DNA of 64,000 nucleotides from Bacteroidota bacterium (GCA_016868895.1 VGFK01000002.1:62001-126000); one strand, 5' to 3'. Positions 1 through 9,044 are shown, numbered from the stretch's first letter. Notes: generated from the sequence alone by a model not told the origin. Made by a program: numbers and translations.

Positions 1-495
1 TGGTGTATCCACCAGGGTGATGATGGGCTTATTGAATTTTTCTGCCAACTTCATGAGCCGCAGGGCTTTTCGGTATCCTTCCGGATTGGCCATTCCAAAA
101 TTCCGGATTTGACGCATTTTGGTATTGGATCCTTTTTGCTGTCCCAGGATCATGACCGTAGCGCCGTCGAGTTTTGCAAACCCCCCTACAATGGCTTTAT
201 CGTCTTTGAAGTTTCGGTCGCCATGCAGCTCAACAAAATCCGTACACATTTTTTCGATGTAGGTCAGAGTGTAGGGCCGATCGGGGTGGCGGCTGAGTTG
301 AACTTTTTGCCAGGGAGTGAGTTGATCGTTGATCTCCTTCTTCTTTTCTTGAACCTTTGATTCAAGGTCTTTTATGGATGGATTCAAATCGATGTTGTTC
401 TTGGCAGCCGTTGTTTTTAATTGTTCAATTTGATCGAAGAGGTCCATTATTGGCTTCTCAAAGTCTAAAAACTGTCGGGTGGTAGATTCAGACAT
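1..495 (-). CDS. accA: Acetyl-CoA carboxylase carboxyltransferase subunit alpha (N-terminal part, runs off window)
   Basis: Subunit of the carboxyltransferase that moves the carboxyl group from biotin carrier protein to acetyl-CoA, making malonyl-CoA for fatty acid synthesis in the cytoplasm. The 165 visible codons start at the ATG at 493-495 ([16 protein letters not shown]) and read through the typical AccA N-terminal helical region into [25 protein letters not shown] and [15 protein letters not shown], stopping in ITLVDTP just before the expected GAYPG motif. The 3' half lies outside the window. It is divergent from gluQ. A near-consensus -7 box (TACCTTTA on the minus strand, 517-524) lies upstream but is not exact. 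Confidence 0.95.
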   Translation of the reverse strand, partial: MSESTTRQFLDFEKPIMDLFDQIEQLKTTAAKNNIDLNPSIKDLESKVQEKKKEINDQLTPWQKVQLSRHPDRPYTLTYIEKMCTDFVELHGDRNFKDDKAIVGGFAKLDGATVMILGQQKGSNTKMRQIRNFGMANPEGYRKALRLMKLAEKFNKPIITLVDTP

Positions 496-636
496 TTCAA
501 ACTATTAATTGGGCCGTAAAGGTAGGAAAAATCAATTTTTGGATACTGAGATACAAAATGCTGATAATCAGCTGATATTATACACGCCTGATCAAACGCT
601 GAAGTGTTGAATCAGGTAGGTATCTTGTGGTAAGAA

Positions 637-1494
637 ATGATCGATTTAGTCAAAAGAACCCGAATTGCACCCACCCCCAGCGGTTTTATCCATTTGGGAA
701 ACCTTGCTTCGTTTGTCTACACGCACGCCCTTGCACGCGTCTCCAATTCCACTTTGATGCTGCGTATAGATGATTTGGACCAGGAGCGGTTCAGAGCATC
801 GTATGTGAACGACATCTTGGATACCCTGCAATTTGCAGGAATCCATTGCCATCAAGAAGAATTTACGCAACGAGAGCGGAAATCGCTCTACGCCTCCGCT
901 TTAGCGCAATTGAGAAATGAAAACAAGGTCTATGCCTGCAAATGTTCCCGAACAGAACGCACAGCCAATTTATCCCATTGCGCCTGCTTGCAGGATCATC
1001 GTTCATTGGATGAACCCGGCGTTCAATGGAAGCTGTTGCCTGCTGCACCTCCTACCATTGAAATGCATGATTGGACACGAGGGGTGTTAGTGTATCCCTT
1101 TCCTGAAGAAATGTCTGCTTTACAAGTACGAAAAAAGAATGGAGATCCAAGTTATCACCTCGCTTCTGTTGTGGATGATATTCACTTTGGAGTCACGCTG
1201 ATAGTTAGGGGAGAAGATTTGCTGGCTTCTACATTGGGGCAGTTGCATCTTGCTGCGGTTATGGGATGGGAACATTTTCGATCCATTCAATTTGTGCACC
1301 ATCCTTTATTGCTGGATACCAATCAACAGAAAATGTCAAAATCATCCGGTTCTGCCTCCATCCAATACATGCGCGCACACGGAATGAGCAAAGAGCACGT
1401 GTTCGCCGAATTATCCCGACATGTTGGAGGTTCACCATCGATTGCAACGCTGGAGGAGTTGGAAGAAGAATTGCTTCGGATTTGGGGGTCGTGA
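637..1494 (+). CDS. gluQ: Glutamyl-Q tRNA(Asp) synthetase (GluQ-RS)
   Basis: Truncated paralogue of glutamyl-tRNA synthetase, without an anticodon-binding domain. In characterised members it activates glutamate and attaches it to queuosine at position 34 of tRNA-Asp. The HIGH-type motif is PSGFIHLGN (residues 14-22) and the KMSKS motif is exact (232-236). Four cysteines, C101-x-C103 and C115-x-C117, match the zinc site of the YadB family. At 285 residues it has the usual GluQ-RS length rather than the roughly 480 of GltX. The next gene, facing it, is tRNA-Asp(GUC), the substrate expected for this enzyme. No clean promoter was recognised upstream. A generic GltX is excluded by the short length and the cysteine pattern. 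Confidence 0.93.
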   Translation: MIDLVKRTRIAPTPSGFIHLGNLASFVYTHALARVSNSTLMLRIDDLDQERFRASYVNDILDTLQFAGIHCHQEEFTQRERKSLYASALAQLRNENKVYACKCSRTERTANLSHCACLQDHRSLDEPGVQWKLLPAAPPTIEMHDWTRGVLVYPFPEEMSALQVRKKNGDPSYHLASVVDDIHFGVTLIVRGEDLLASTLGQLHLAAVMGWEHFRSIQFVHHPLLLDTNQQKMSKSSGSASIQYMRAHGMSKEHVFAELSRHVGGSPSIATLEELEEELLRIWGS

Positions 1495-1498
1495 AACA

Positions 1499-1527
1499 AA
1501 AAATCCCATCGTGAAGAGGGGATTTTT
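1499..1527. terminator. Bidirectional rho-independent terminator between gluQ and tRNA-Asp
   Basis: An inverted repeat pairs AAAAATCCC (1499-1507) with GGGATTTTT (1519-1527) around an 11-nt loop. It begins 4 nt after the gluQ stop and has a T run on one side and an A run on the other, so it can end gluQ on the plus strand and the tRNA-Asp transcript on the minus strand. It is the only convergent junction in the window with a visible terminator. Confidence 0.85.
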
Positions 1528-1529
1528 CG

Positions 1530-1603
1530 CGGACCGGACGGGGCTCGAACCCGCGACCTCCGCCGTGACAGGGCGGCATTCTAACCAACTGAACTACCGA
1601 TCC
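1530..1603 (-). tRNA. tRNA-Asp(GUC)
   Basis: A complete cloverleaf reads on the minus strand: acceptor GGATCGG paired with CCGGTCC (one G-T pair), D-arm GTTC-AGTTGGTTA-GAAT, anticodon stem CCGCC/GGCGG with anticodon GTC in loop CTGTCAC, T-arm with GGTTCGAGC, and discriminator G73, as expected for tRNA-Asp. CCA is not encoded. A -7 promoter box lies at 1624-1631. The GUC anticodon is a substrate for queuosine modification, which links it to the neighbouring gluQ. Confidence 0.97.
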
Positions 1604-1623
1604 AAAACCGATTTTTCGGAGGG

Positions 1624-1631
1624 CAAAGATA
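1624..1631 (-). promoter_or_regulatory. Bacteroidota -7 box for tRNA-Asp
   Basis: TATCTTTG on the minus strand is an exact TAnnTTTG match, 20 nt before the mature tRNA 5' end. The predicted transcript starts near 1619 and would open with a 4-bp hairpin (1608-1619). No TTG sits at the canonical 19-nt spacing. Confidence 0.6.
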
Positions 1632-1660
1632 AAGATTTTTGGTACTCAAAAAATTGAAAT

Positions 1661-2483
1661 TTAGCGAATCCGGTAATCCTTAGCCTCCCATACTGTCCGA
1701 CCAGAAATGGGCTGCAGTGGACGAACATTTAGTTCTTCAAAAACCTCAGCATATTCATGTACCTGCTCCTTTGAAACCGTATTGCGGGATTCAAATACAA
1801 TCCACGTGAGATTTTCTGTAAATGTGGGGGTAGTCAGTGAGCCGCTGTACGTGAAATAACTGCCAGACCCACGGGGCAACAACGAAAGCGGATGGAATTG
1901 CTGGTTCACCGAGACCTTTTGATTGGGCAGTTCAGGTAAGTGCTTGAACAGTGTTTCGAGTTGCTCATTGGTGCGGGGTATTTGCTCAAGAAAAACACCA
2001 AGTACAGCCAACTCTCCGTTCCAGGAAGCATGAACCAAATGAACTTCCATGCCGAATTTTTTCCCTTTCAACGCATGCTCACTGTTTCGGTGAAAGTGAA
2101 ATTGCAGCAAGTCATACCGTTTTCCTTTGATGGTGATGTAATTGTCACCAGTGACTTCCGCCTTCAAATTTTCCCCTTCGAAGTTTTCCAGGTTCTGGTT
2201 GTTCAATGAAAAACGCTCGTAATGAAGAACAGGGTCAGTCGACTCAAATCTTCTTGTTTTTTTCTGGAATGTCGATAGGCGACTGTCCCAAACGCTCGCC
2301 AAAACTCGGGAATCCACTTCTTTTGTTAGAATGGGATTGTTCAAATTCCATCAACGAGATAGAAGCTTTGAATGAAATGGGTCGCTCTTGAACGGGAATG
2401 ATTTGCTGGAGAACAATTTCTTGCTCTTTCTGACATCCGGTAAGCAAAAGGATGGAGGTAGCAATGGCTAATCTGAAATGCAT
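1661..2483 (-). pseudogene. Alpha-class carbonic anhydrase lipoprotein, disrupted by a +1 frameshift
   Basis: Alpha-carbonic anhydrases reversibly hydrate CO2 using a zinc bound by three histidines. The first frame starts at ATG 2483 with a lipoprotein signal (MHFRLAIATSILLLTGC) and reaches the family motif GQSPIDI, then stops at 2244. The rest continues in the next frame with QFHFH and EVHLVH (the zinc histidines), GSLTTP and RPLQPISGR, ending in a stop at 1661. The frames can be joined at a run of seven A residues on the coding strand (plus-strand T7, 2257-2263): one A fewer gives a continuous protein of about 273 residues. All other family hallmarks are intact. It may be a recent pseudogene, a sequencing error or a slippage-dependent gene. 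An in-frame ATG at 2501 is possible but would weaken the signal peptide. It lies just downstream of the STAS gene. Confidence 0.85.
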
Positions 2484-2504
2484 GGGTGTTTTGTTTATCA
2501 ATGA

Positions 2505-2885
2505 TCACTCTGGTCCCGCTCCCAGCTCGCGCTCTATTTCCTCCATCTGAACGATGTCCCAAGCCTCTGATTCGGTCGGGGCTGTATTCAGCATTGAAAA
2601 CAGATCACGGAGCGCAGGATCTTTTTTGAGATTTTCATGGATAGCGCATACGACAAAGGACAGATTCTTGTCTTTAAAAAACGCTTGAAGCTGTACGAAA
2701 TGTTCAACAAGACTTTGGCTGCAAGAGTTAACGTGCTCTAGATTAATGACAAAGCTTCTGCCTTCCAAATCAAAGGTCTTTTCTATGAATACATGAAGTT
2801 CTTCTGCCATATTAGCAGAATAGTGGGTATCCAAAGGGGTTATGACATGGAAGATCTCTTTGGTATCGATTTTGACATTTAGCAT
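2505..2885 (-). CDS. STAS-domain protein (anti-anti-sigma-like), function unknown
   Basis: A 126-residue cytoplasmic protein whose layout fits a single STAS domain: an N-terminal strand pair (MLNVKIDTKEIFHVITP), the conserved segment GRSFVINLEHVNSCSQSLVEHF, then a second strand FVVCAIHENL. In anti-anti-sigma factors a serine just after the central strand is phosphorylated by an anti-sigma kinase. Serines are present in that region (NSCSQS), but no kinase or sigma gene is nearby, so the partner is unknown. Its stop lies a few bases upstream of the carbonic anhydrase gene, implying one transcript. Its promoter box at 2915-2922 is back to back with that of clpC. Confidence 0.7.
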   Translation of the reverse strand: MLNVKIDTKEIFHVITPLDTHYSANMAEELHVFIEKTFDLEGRSFVINLEHVNSCSQSLVEHFVQLQAFFKDKNLSFVVCAIHENLKKDPALRDLFSMLNTAPTESEAWDIVQMEEIERELGAGPE

Positions 2886-2914
2886 GAACGGGATATTTCC
2901 TCTCGTTTGAGCCG

Positions 2915-2922
2915 CAAATATA
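2915..2922 (-). promoter_or_regulatory. Bacteroidota -7 box for the STAS/carbonic anhydrase unit
   Basis: TATATTTG on the minus strand matches TAnnTTTG exactly, 29 nt before the STAS start codon. It lies 6 nt from the -33 element proposed for the divergent clpC promoter, so the two promoters probably share polymerase contacts. Confidence 0.6.
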
Positions 2923-2928
2923 CCCGAA

Positions 2929-2958
2929 TTGTTAAAATGGGTATGTGGACTTTATTTG
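2929..2958 (+). promoter_or_regulatory. Bacteroidota -33/-7 promoter for clpC
   Basis: TTG at 2929-2931 is followed after exactly 19 nt by TTTATTTG at 2951-2958, which matches five of the six fixed positions of TAnnTTTG (T for A at the second). Predicted start is near 2963, giving a leader of about 26 nt before the clpC ATG at 2989. Confidence 0.5.
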
Positions 2959-2988
2959 GTATTATTGTATAGACTGAAAACCTCAACT

Positions 2989-5523
2989 ATGGATAATAAT
3001 TTTTCGGCGCAGGTCAAAGAAATCATCTCCTACAGCAGGGAAGAAGCCTTGCGACTGGGAAATGATTTTATTGGGACAGAACATTTGCTGCTGGGTGTGA
3101 TCAGAGAAGGTGAAAATACGGCGTTGAAGGTGCTTCAAAATCTCAATGTCAACCTCTATGAACTTCGCAAAGAAGTCGAAATGGCGGTAAAGGATAAATC
3201 TGGGAAAAACATCCAAAATATCAACAGCCTTCCTCTGACCCGTCAGGCCGAAAAAGTCATTCGTGTTACCGTTCTGGAAGCAAAAGCACTGAAAAGTCCC
3301 ATGGTGGAAACAGAGCACCTTCTGCTTTCTATTTTGAAGAACAAAGAAAATATTGCAACCCAGATCTTGAATCAATTTGATGTGGATTACGACCTGTTTC
3401 GCAATGAATTGGGAGTGGTGCGCAGCAATGACGTGAAAAGTGAGTTTTCGGACGAACCGGAGGAAGAATTCGATGAGGAACGCAAAGGGGGTCAGGCAAA
3501 GGCACGTCCGGCTGCTTCAGGAGGAAAGAGTAAAACACCGGTATTGGACAATTTTGGTCGCGACATTACCAAGCTGGCTGAATCCGAATCACTGGATCCC
3601 ATCGTTGGTCGAGAAGCTGAAATTGAACGCGTTTCCCAGATTCTTTCCAGAAGGAAAAAAAATAATCCCATTCTCATTGGTGAACCGGGTGTGGGTAAAA
3701 CGGCCATTGTGGAAGGATTGGCATTGCGCATTGTTCAACGAAAAGTTTCGCGCGTATTATTCGATAAACGAGTGGTTTCATTGGACCTTGCTGCATTGGT
3801 GGCAGGCACAAAATACCGTGGTCAGTTTGAGGAGCGGATGAAAGCCATCATGACGGAACTGGAAAAAAACCGGGATGTCATTTTGTTCATCGATGAGATT
3901 CATACTATTGTAGGAGCAGGTGGAGCAAGTGGATCCCTGGATGCCTCCAATATTTTCAAACCTGCACTTTCACGAGGAGAACTGCAGTGCATTGGTGCTT
4001 CAACATTGGATGAGTACCGCATGCACATTGAAAAAGACGGTGCATTGGATCGCCGGTTTCAAAAAGTGTTGGTCGAGCCGCCATCCGTGGGAGAGACGAT
4101 TCAAATCTTGAACAATATCAAGTCGCGCTACGAAGACTACCACAACGTGGATTACTCAGTCGAAGCTATAGAAGCCTGTGTAAAATTGAGCGACCGGTAC
4201 ATGACCGACCGACTCCTTCCCGATAAAGCCATTGATGTGTTGGATGAAGTTGGTGCGCGTGTTCACTTGAAAAATATCAATGTCCCAGATGAAATCATCG
4301 AGCTGGAAAAAAAGATTGAAGACATCAAGCTTGAAAAAAACAGGGTCGTTAAAAGTCAGCGCTTTGAAGAAGCAGCCAGCCTGAGGGATTCAGAAAAAAA
4401 GCTTCAGGAAGAGCTGGAGAATGCAAAAACAAAGTGGGAAGAAGAGTCCAAGCATAAGCGCTTTCCAATTGGAGAAGAAGAAATAGCTGAGGTGGTGAGC
4501 ATGATGACCGGCATACCCGTCAAACGTATGGTTCAGGCTGAAACGGAGAAACTGCGCAACATGGCCACCGATATGAAATCAATGGTGGTGGGGCAGGAAG
4601 ATGCCATTGGAAAAGTAGTCAAGGCCATACAACGCAATCGCGTTGGATTGAAAGATCCCAAAAAGCCCATTGGAACGTTCATTTTCCTGGGACCAACCGG
4701 TGTGGGTAAAACAGAGCTGGCGCGGGCATTGTCTCGGCAGTTGTTCGATTCGGACGATTCACTCATTCGAATCGACATGAGTGAGTACATGGAGAAATTC
4801 ACAGTGAGTCGACTGATCGGCGCACCTCCCGGATACGTGGGATATGAAGAAGGAGGACAACTCACAGAAAAAGTAAGAAGGAAGCCATACTCGGTTATTC
4901 TGCTGGATGAAATTGAAAAGGCGCATCCCGATATCTACAATATTCTACTGCAGGTACTGGATGATGGTCAGCTGACCGATGGACTTGGTCGAAAAGTCGA
5001 CTTTAAAAATACCCTGATCATCATGACCTCCAATATCGGAGTTCGACAACTCAAGGATTTTGGTGAGGGAGTGGGATTTGCCACCAGCGCCCGTCAGGCC
5101 AATGCGGAGGAAGCCAACAAAGCAGTCATTGAAAAAGCACTGAAACGCACGTTCTCTCCTGAATTCCTGAATCGCGTTGATGATGTAATCATTTTCAATT
5201 CCCTGGAGAAACATCACATTTTTGAGATCATCGATATTCTCATGAAAGGGGTGATGAAACGACTCAACAATCTTGGATTCTCTCTTGAATTGACAGAACC
5301 AGCAAAAGAATTCATTGCCGAGAAAGGATACGATCAGCAATTTGGCGCTCGACCCCTTCACAGGGCCATTCAGAAATACCTTGAAGATCCTCTTGCAGAA
5401 GAGATTCTCAACCTGACCATCAAGGCGGGAGATGTGATGATTGCAGATCTGGACAAAGAGAATCAGAAGATTGTATTCTCGCTCAAGCAAAAGCCGGAAA
5501 AAAAGGAGAAGTCCAAGGCCTAA
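2989..5523 (+). CDS. clpC: ATP-dependent Clp protease ATP-binding subunit ClpC
   Basis: Hexameric AAA+ unfoldase that feeds proteins into ClpP and takes adaptor-delivered substrates. From the ATG at 2989 ([13 protein letters not shown]) it is 844 residues. Order: N-domain with two Clp_N repeats (residues 1-150), an acidic linker, AAA-1 with Walker A GEPGVGKT (231-238), a middle domain with a UVR-like segment near 450, AAA-2 with Walker A GPTGVGKT (568-575), and a ClpB-D2-like C-terminal domain. The UVR segment and short middle domain indicate ClpC rather than ClpB. An in-frame start at 2929 exists but would fall inside the promoter. The stop overlaps the next start by one base (TAATG), so it is translationally coupled to the Sua5 gene. 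The adaptor clpS is at 38.4 kb. Confidence 0.96.
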   Translation: MDNNFSAQVKEIISYSREEALRLGNDFIGTEHLLLGVIREGENTALKVLQNLNVNLYELRKEVEMAVKDKSGKNIQNINSLPLTRQAEKVIRVTVLEAKALKSPMVETEHLLLSILKNKENIATQILNQFDVDYDLFRNELGVVRSNDVKSEFSDEPEEEFDEERKGGQAKARPAASGGKSKTPVLDNFGRDITKLAESESLDPIVGREAEIERVSQILSRRKKNNPILIGEPGVGKTAIVEGLALRIVQRKVSRVLFDKRVVSLDLAALVAGTKYRGQFEERMKAIMTELEKNRDVILFIDEIHTIVGAGGASGSLDASNIFKPALSRGELQCIGASTLDEYRMHIEKDGALDRRFQKVLVEPPSVGETIQILNNIKSRYEDYHNVDYSVEAIEACVKLSDRYMTDRLLPDKAIDVLDEVGARVHLKNINVPDEIIELEKKIEDIKLEKNRVVKSQRFEEAASLRDSEKKLQEELENAKTKWEEESKHKRFPIGEEEIAEVVSMMTGIPVKRMVQAETEKLRNMATDMKSMVVGQEDAIGKVVKAIQRNRVGLKDPKKPIGTFIFLGPTGVGKTELARALSRQLFDSDDSLIRIDMSEYMEKFTVSRLIGAPPGYVGYEEGGQLTEKVRRKPYSVILLDEIEKAHPDIYNILLQVLDDGQLTDGLGRKVDFKNTLIIMTSNIGVRQLKDFGEGVGFATSARQANAEEANKAVIEKALKRTFSPEFLNRVDDVIIFNSLEKHHIFEIIDILMKGVMKRLNNLGFSLELTEPAKEFIAEKGYDQQFGARPLHRAIQKYLEDPLAEEILNLTIKAGDVMIADLDKENQKIVFSLKQKPEKKEKSKA

Positions 5524-6488
5524 TGTTCACTACCGATATTGGTACCGACACAGCGAGAGCCAAGCATTACCTCGAGCACGGTGAATTGGTAGCCATCCCA
5601 ACGGAAACAGTGTATGGACTGGCAGCGAATGGATTGGATGCCTCTGCTGTTGCTAGTATTTACCGGGTTAAAAACAGACCTCAATTCAATCCGCTGATTC
5701 TGCATGTTGCCAATGAAGTGCAGTTCTCTAAATGGGCAAAACAAATCCCTAGTCATTGTCGTTCCTTAATTAAGGCCTTTACTCCGGGCCCCATCACTTT
5801 TTTGCTGGATAAATCAGAACAGGTTCCTGATTTGGTCACTGCAGGAAGCAAACGCGTTGCCTTGCGCATCCCGGATCATGCGCTGACATTGGGGTTGCTT
5901 GCACAATTGGAATTTCCTCTGGCCGCACCCAGTGCTAATCCTTCCGGGTACGTGAGTCCGGTTACCGCCTTACACGTCAAAGAAGGGTTGGACGGAAAGA
6001 TCCCCTATATCCTGGATGGCGGAACCTGTAAGGTGGGATTGGAATCGACCATCGTTTCATTTGATAACAATCTGATTCGCATCCATCGCTTGGGTGGAAT
6101 TTCTGAAAAGGATATTCAACACGCTACCGGAGCCAATACTGAACTATCTCTTGCTCACGATCAACCGGAGTCGCCTGGACAACTCAAAAGTCACTACGCC
6201 ACCTCCACTCCGTTGTTGGTTGGAGATATTTCCCAGATGCTGACCCAGCATCACGGTAAACGAATAGGGGTTATCTCTTTTTATCGTGATTATAATCAGG
6301 TGTCTACCGTTAATTATGTATTATCACCACAAGGAGATGTAACAGAGGCGGCATCCTCCCTGTTTTCGGCAATGCGTGAATTGGACCGAAGCCAATTGGA
6401 TATTATTCTGGCAGAATCATTTCCTGATGAAGGTTTGGGAAAGGCGATCAATGATCGGTTGAATCGAGCTGCATTTTCTGCACAGTGA
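5523..6488 (+). CDS. L-threonylcarbamoyladenylate synthase, Sua5 type
   Basis: Makes threonylcarbamoyl-AMP from threonine, bicarbonate and ATP, the first step of t6A37 formation on ANN-decoding tRNAs. The N-terminal YrdC/TsaC domain (about residues 10-200) shows IPTETVYGLAANG, KNRPQFNPLILHV and a PSANPSGYVSP substrate-pocket segment. The C-terminal part, beginning SPGQLKSHYA, is the Sua5 domain, so at 321 residues this is the long Sua5 form and not the roughly 190-residue TsaC. It starts inside the clpC stop codon. Its stop (6486-6488) abuts the stop of the convergent ABC-F gene in the palindrome TGATCA. MtaB at 45.4 kb acts later on the same nucleotide. Confidence 0.94.
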   Translation: MFTTDIGTDTARAKHYLEHGELVAIPTETVYGLAANGLDASAVASIYRVKNRPQFNPLILHVANEVQFSKWAKQIPSHCRSLIKAFTPGPITFLLDKSEQVPDLVTAGSKRVALRIPDHALTLGLLAQLEFPLAAPSANPSGYVSPVTALHVKEGLDGKIPYILDGGTCKVGLESTIVSFDNNLIRIHRLGGISEKDIQHATGANTELSLAHDQPESPGQLKSHYATSTPLLVGDISQMLTQHHGKRIGVISFYRDYNQVSTVNYVLSPQGDVTEAASSLFSAMRELDRSQLDIILAESFPDEGLGKAINDRLNRAAFSAQ

Positions 6489-8387
6489 TCAGTCGAACAA
6501 TTCACTCAATTCCAGCCATCTCAATTCTTTTTCATCGATCTTGTTGCTGACCTCTTGGAATTGTTTGGAGAGGATTTCCGCATCTTTATAATCCAGTCCG
6601 CCTGCTGAAAGCTGCAGGGAGAGGGACTCTTTCTCTGTTGTGAGTGTACTGATTTCTTTTGTCAATAATTCAAATTCTCTTTTCTCTTTAAATCCTGCTT
6701 TTTTCTTCGGTGCTGTTTGGTTTTGTTGCACTTGATTTTCTTTTCGCTCTATTGAAGAGGGAGTTGGTTGTTGACTGGAACTGTTAATGGCTGGAGCAGT
6801 TTCTTGTTCAAGTCGGTAATCGGCATAATTACCCGGGTAATCACGGATTATACCATTGCCTTCAAATACCAGGAGATGATCAATGAGCCTGTCCATAAAA
6901 TACCGATCGTGGCTTATGATCACCATGCATCCCGGGTAATCTTCCAGAAATTCTTCTAAGACCGATAGTGTGGGAAGGTCGAGGTCGTTGGTCGGTTCAT
7001 CCAAGATCAAAAAGTTTGGATTTTGGAACAACACACTCAATAGGTGCAAGCGCTTTTTTTCTCCTCCGCTCAACTTGCTGATGTAGCTGTACTGTTGATC
7101 GGGGGTGAACAGAAAACATTCGAGAAACTGAGCAGCGGAGAGGGATCCGCCTTTTGCAAGTTCAAACGACTCCGCAATCGATTTTACATATTCTATCACG
7201 CGCATGTCTTGCTTCCATTCCAGCCCCTTTTGTGAAAAATGCCCAAAAACAATCGTATCCCCAACATTCACTTTGCCGCTGTCCGGTTGTTCAAGTCCCT
7301 GAAGGATATTCACAAACGTCGTCTTGCCTGCTCCATTTTTTCCAATGATGCCAACTTTTTCTCCTTTTTTAAAGGTGTAATCAAAGCCTTTTAGCAGGAT
7401 GCGGTCGCCAAACGATTTGTTTACTTTTTTCAGTTCTACAATTTTGCCTCCGAGTCGACTCATTTTCATGTCCAGTGCCAATTGGCGTTCTTCCTTGCGT
7501 TGTTTTGCCAGTTGTTCAACCTGGTAAAATCGATCTTGCCTGCTCTTGGACTTGGTTGTGCGTGCTTTTGGTTGTTTCCTCATCCACTCCAGCTCCTTTC
7601 GGTATTTGTTGCGGGCTTTATCTATGCTGGCCAATTCACTTTCCATTCGGGCCGCCTTTCGTTCGACGAATTGTTCATAACTGCCTTGATGAAAATAGAT
7701 GGTCTCGTCTTCAAGCTCCCAGAACTGGTTGCATATGCTCTCCAGAAAGTAGCGGTCGTGCGAAACTACAATCAGTGTCAGTTGTTCGCGCGTGAGATAG
7801 TCTTCCAGCCATTCCACCATTTCAATATCCAGGTGGTTGGTCGGCTCATCCATGATCAGCAGTGTATGCTGATGCTCGAAGCCGATATCGATCAGCGTTT
7901 TGGCCAAAGCAACCCGCTTGCGTTGGCCACCACTCAGCGTTTTAACAGGTTGCTGGAGATCTGTGATGGCGAGTCGGTGCAACAGGTGTTTGATTTTGGC
8001 TTCCAGGCTCCATGCGGCACGTTCTTCCATTTGTTCGGTTGCTTTGGCAATACGATTGGTATCACCGGAAAACTGGCTGTCTTCGTATTCACGCAGCGCA
8101 TCCATCAAGGGATGCTGATGTTGCAGAATTGTATCCAGGATTGTGTTACGGTCATTGAGTTCGGGATCTTGGTCAAAATAGACAACGTTGACATCTTTGT
8201 GCCGCCACACTTTACCTTCATCCGGTTCTTCCGTTCCGGCTAAAATTTTAAGCAGTGTAGATTTTCCAGAGCCATTTTTTGCCACCATCGCTATACAGTC
8301 GCCTTCCTGTACATGCACATCGATTTCCCTGAACAGGGGTTTTATTCCATAAGATTTTCCAATTCCACGGGTTGACAGGTAATGCAT
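6489..8387 (-). CDS. ABC-F family ATP-binding protein (Uup-like)
   Basis: Soluble protein of 632 residues with two ATPase domains and no membrane segment. ABC-F proteins act on ribosomes or, for Uup, are linked to DNA stability. Domain 1 has Walker A NGSGKST and signature LSGGQRKR; domain 2 has NGAGKTT and signature LSGGEKKR. DEPTNHLD and DEPTNDLD are the Walker B segments. Between the domains lies the charged linker typical of ABC-F, and the C-terminus is a coiled coil (KEKREFELLTKEISTL onward), which points to Uup rather than EttA. The start is the ATG at 8387 (MHYLSTRGIGKSYG), 8 nt after the J-protein stop; further upstream frame is not homologous. Likely co-transcribed with the J-protein. 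Confidence 0.9.
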   Translation of the reverse strand: MHYLSTRGIGKSYGIKPLFREIDVHVQEGDCIAMVAKNGSGKSTLLKILAGTEEPDEGKVWRHKDVNVVYFDQDPELNDRNTILDTILQHQHPLMDALREYEDSQFSGDTNRIAKATEQMEERAAWSLEAKIKHLLHRLAITDLQQPVKTLSGGQRKRVALAKTLIDIGFEHQHTLLIMDEPTNHLDIEMVEWLEDYLTREQLTLIVVSHDRYFLESICNQFWELEDETIYFHQGSYEQFVERKAARMESELASIDKARNKYRKELEWMRKQPKARTTKSKSRQDRFYQVEQLAKQRKEERQLALDMKMSRLGGKIVELKKVNKSFGDRILLKGFDYTFKKGEKVGIIGKNGAGKTTFVNILQGLEQPDSGKVNVGDTIVFGHFSQKGLEWKQDMRVIEYVKSIAESFELAKGGSLSAAQFLECFLFTPDQQYSYISKLSGGEKKRLHLLSVLFQNPNFLILDEPTNDLDLPTLSVLEEFLEDYPGCMVIISHDRYFMDRLIDHLLVFEGNGIIRDYPGNYADYRLEQETAPAINSSSQQPTPSSIERKENQVQQNQTAPKKKAGFKEKREFELLTKEISTLTTEKESLSLQLSAGGLDYKDAEILSKQFQEVSNKIDEKELRWLELSELFD

Positions 8388-8395
8388 AAGTGGGG

Positions 8396-9040
8396 TTAAC
8401 GTCTGGTCATGACAAACATGAATAAACAGATTATAATGGTGAGGATAGCGATGATGCCTATTTTGCGCTCCTTCCATTGTTCTCTGGTTTTTTTTAAATA
8501 CAGGTCTTGGATCCATGCATCCTCGGTATCCGGATGGGTTTTCAGCAAATTGGAAATGTGTTCCATCAATTTTCTGCTGGTAGCATAATCGAGTGAGGCA
8601 GAAATCCTGAACGCGCAGAGTGCAGCTTGCCGGGTCAGTTCATTTTCTTGAACGGATTGGATTTGGGCGATTCGTTCAGGACTAAAAAGAGCCACTAGGA
8701 AGGATGCGATTGTTGTTCCATTTCGGTGTTTTTCCCATTGGGCGACTTCCCGCTCGATTTCAAGAAAATGAGCCAACAGTTGGTAAGGGTCACGGGTAGT
8801 ATCAAACGATTTTCCTTGCGATTTTTCTAGCCAGCGTTCTTGTAAATAGTGTTCTTTCTGAACGGGGTCGATTAAAACGGCATAGGCCTGTTGAATTTCC
8901 TGGAAATAGCTGTATGATGCTTCGCGAGGCTGTTTATCCGGGTGATGTACTATGGCCAGTTTACGAAAGGCTTTGCGGATGGATTGGGCATCGGCACCAG
9001 GTTGGAGGTCCAGAATTTGATAATAATCCTTGATGGGCAC
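8396..9040 (-). CDS. J-domain protein with C-terminal membrane anchor
   Basis: A 214-residue co-chaperone of the DnaK type. The N-terminal J domain (about 3-65) has the essential HPD motif in IVHHPDKQ. There is no Gly/Phe region, zinc finger or substrate domain as in DnaJ. A helical, charged middle region follows, and the C-terminus ends in a hydrophobic helix (IGIIAILTIIICLFMFVM) with a short TRR tail, so it is probably tail-anchored with the J domain in the cytoplasm, recruiting DnaK to the membrane. The start is GTG at 9040; no ATG is in register. An exact -7 box ends 4 nt upstream, so the transcript may be leaderless. It leads the unit with the ABC-F gene. Confidence 0.85.
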   Translation of the reverse strand: MPIKDYYQILDLQPGADAQSIRKAFRKLAIVHHPDKQPREASYSYFQEIQQAYAVLIDPVQKEHYLQERWLEKSQGKSFDTTRDPYQLLAHFLEIEREVAQWEKHRNGTTIASFLVALFSPERIAQIQSVQENELTRQAALCAFRISASLDYATSRKLMEHISNLLKTHPDTEDAWIQDLYLKKTREQWKERKIGIIAILTIIICLFMFVMTRR

Positions 9041-9044
9041 CCTG

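Noticed and set aside
517-524. TACCTTTA as an accA promoter
   Set aside because: One mismatch from TAnnTTTG and no TTG at 19 nt, so it was not listed as a feature.
567-576. 10-bp palindrome ATCAGCTGAT in the accA/gluQ gap
   Set aside because: Perfect but short, with no extension of symmetry and no link to a promoter; expected by chance at this length in 64 kb.
7482-8243. 253-codon open frame on the plus strand inside the ABC-F gene
   Set aside because: It is antisense to a well-conserved ATPase, has no family features, and follows from the codon use of the real gene.
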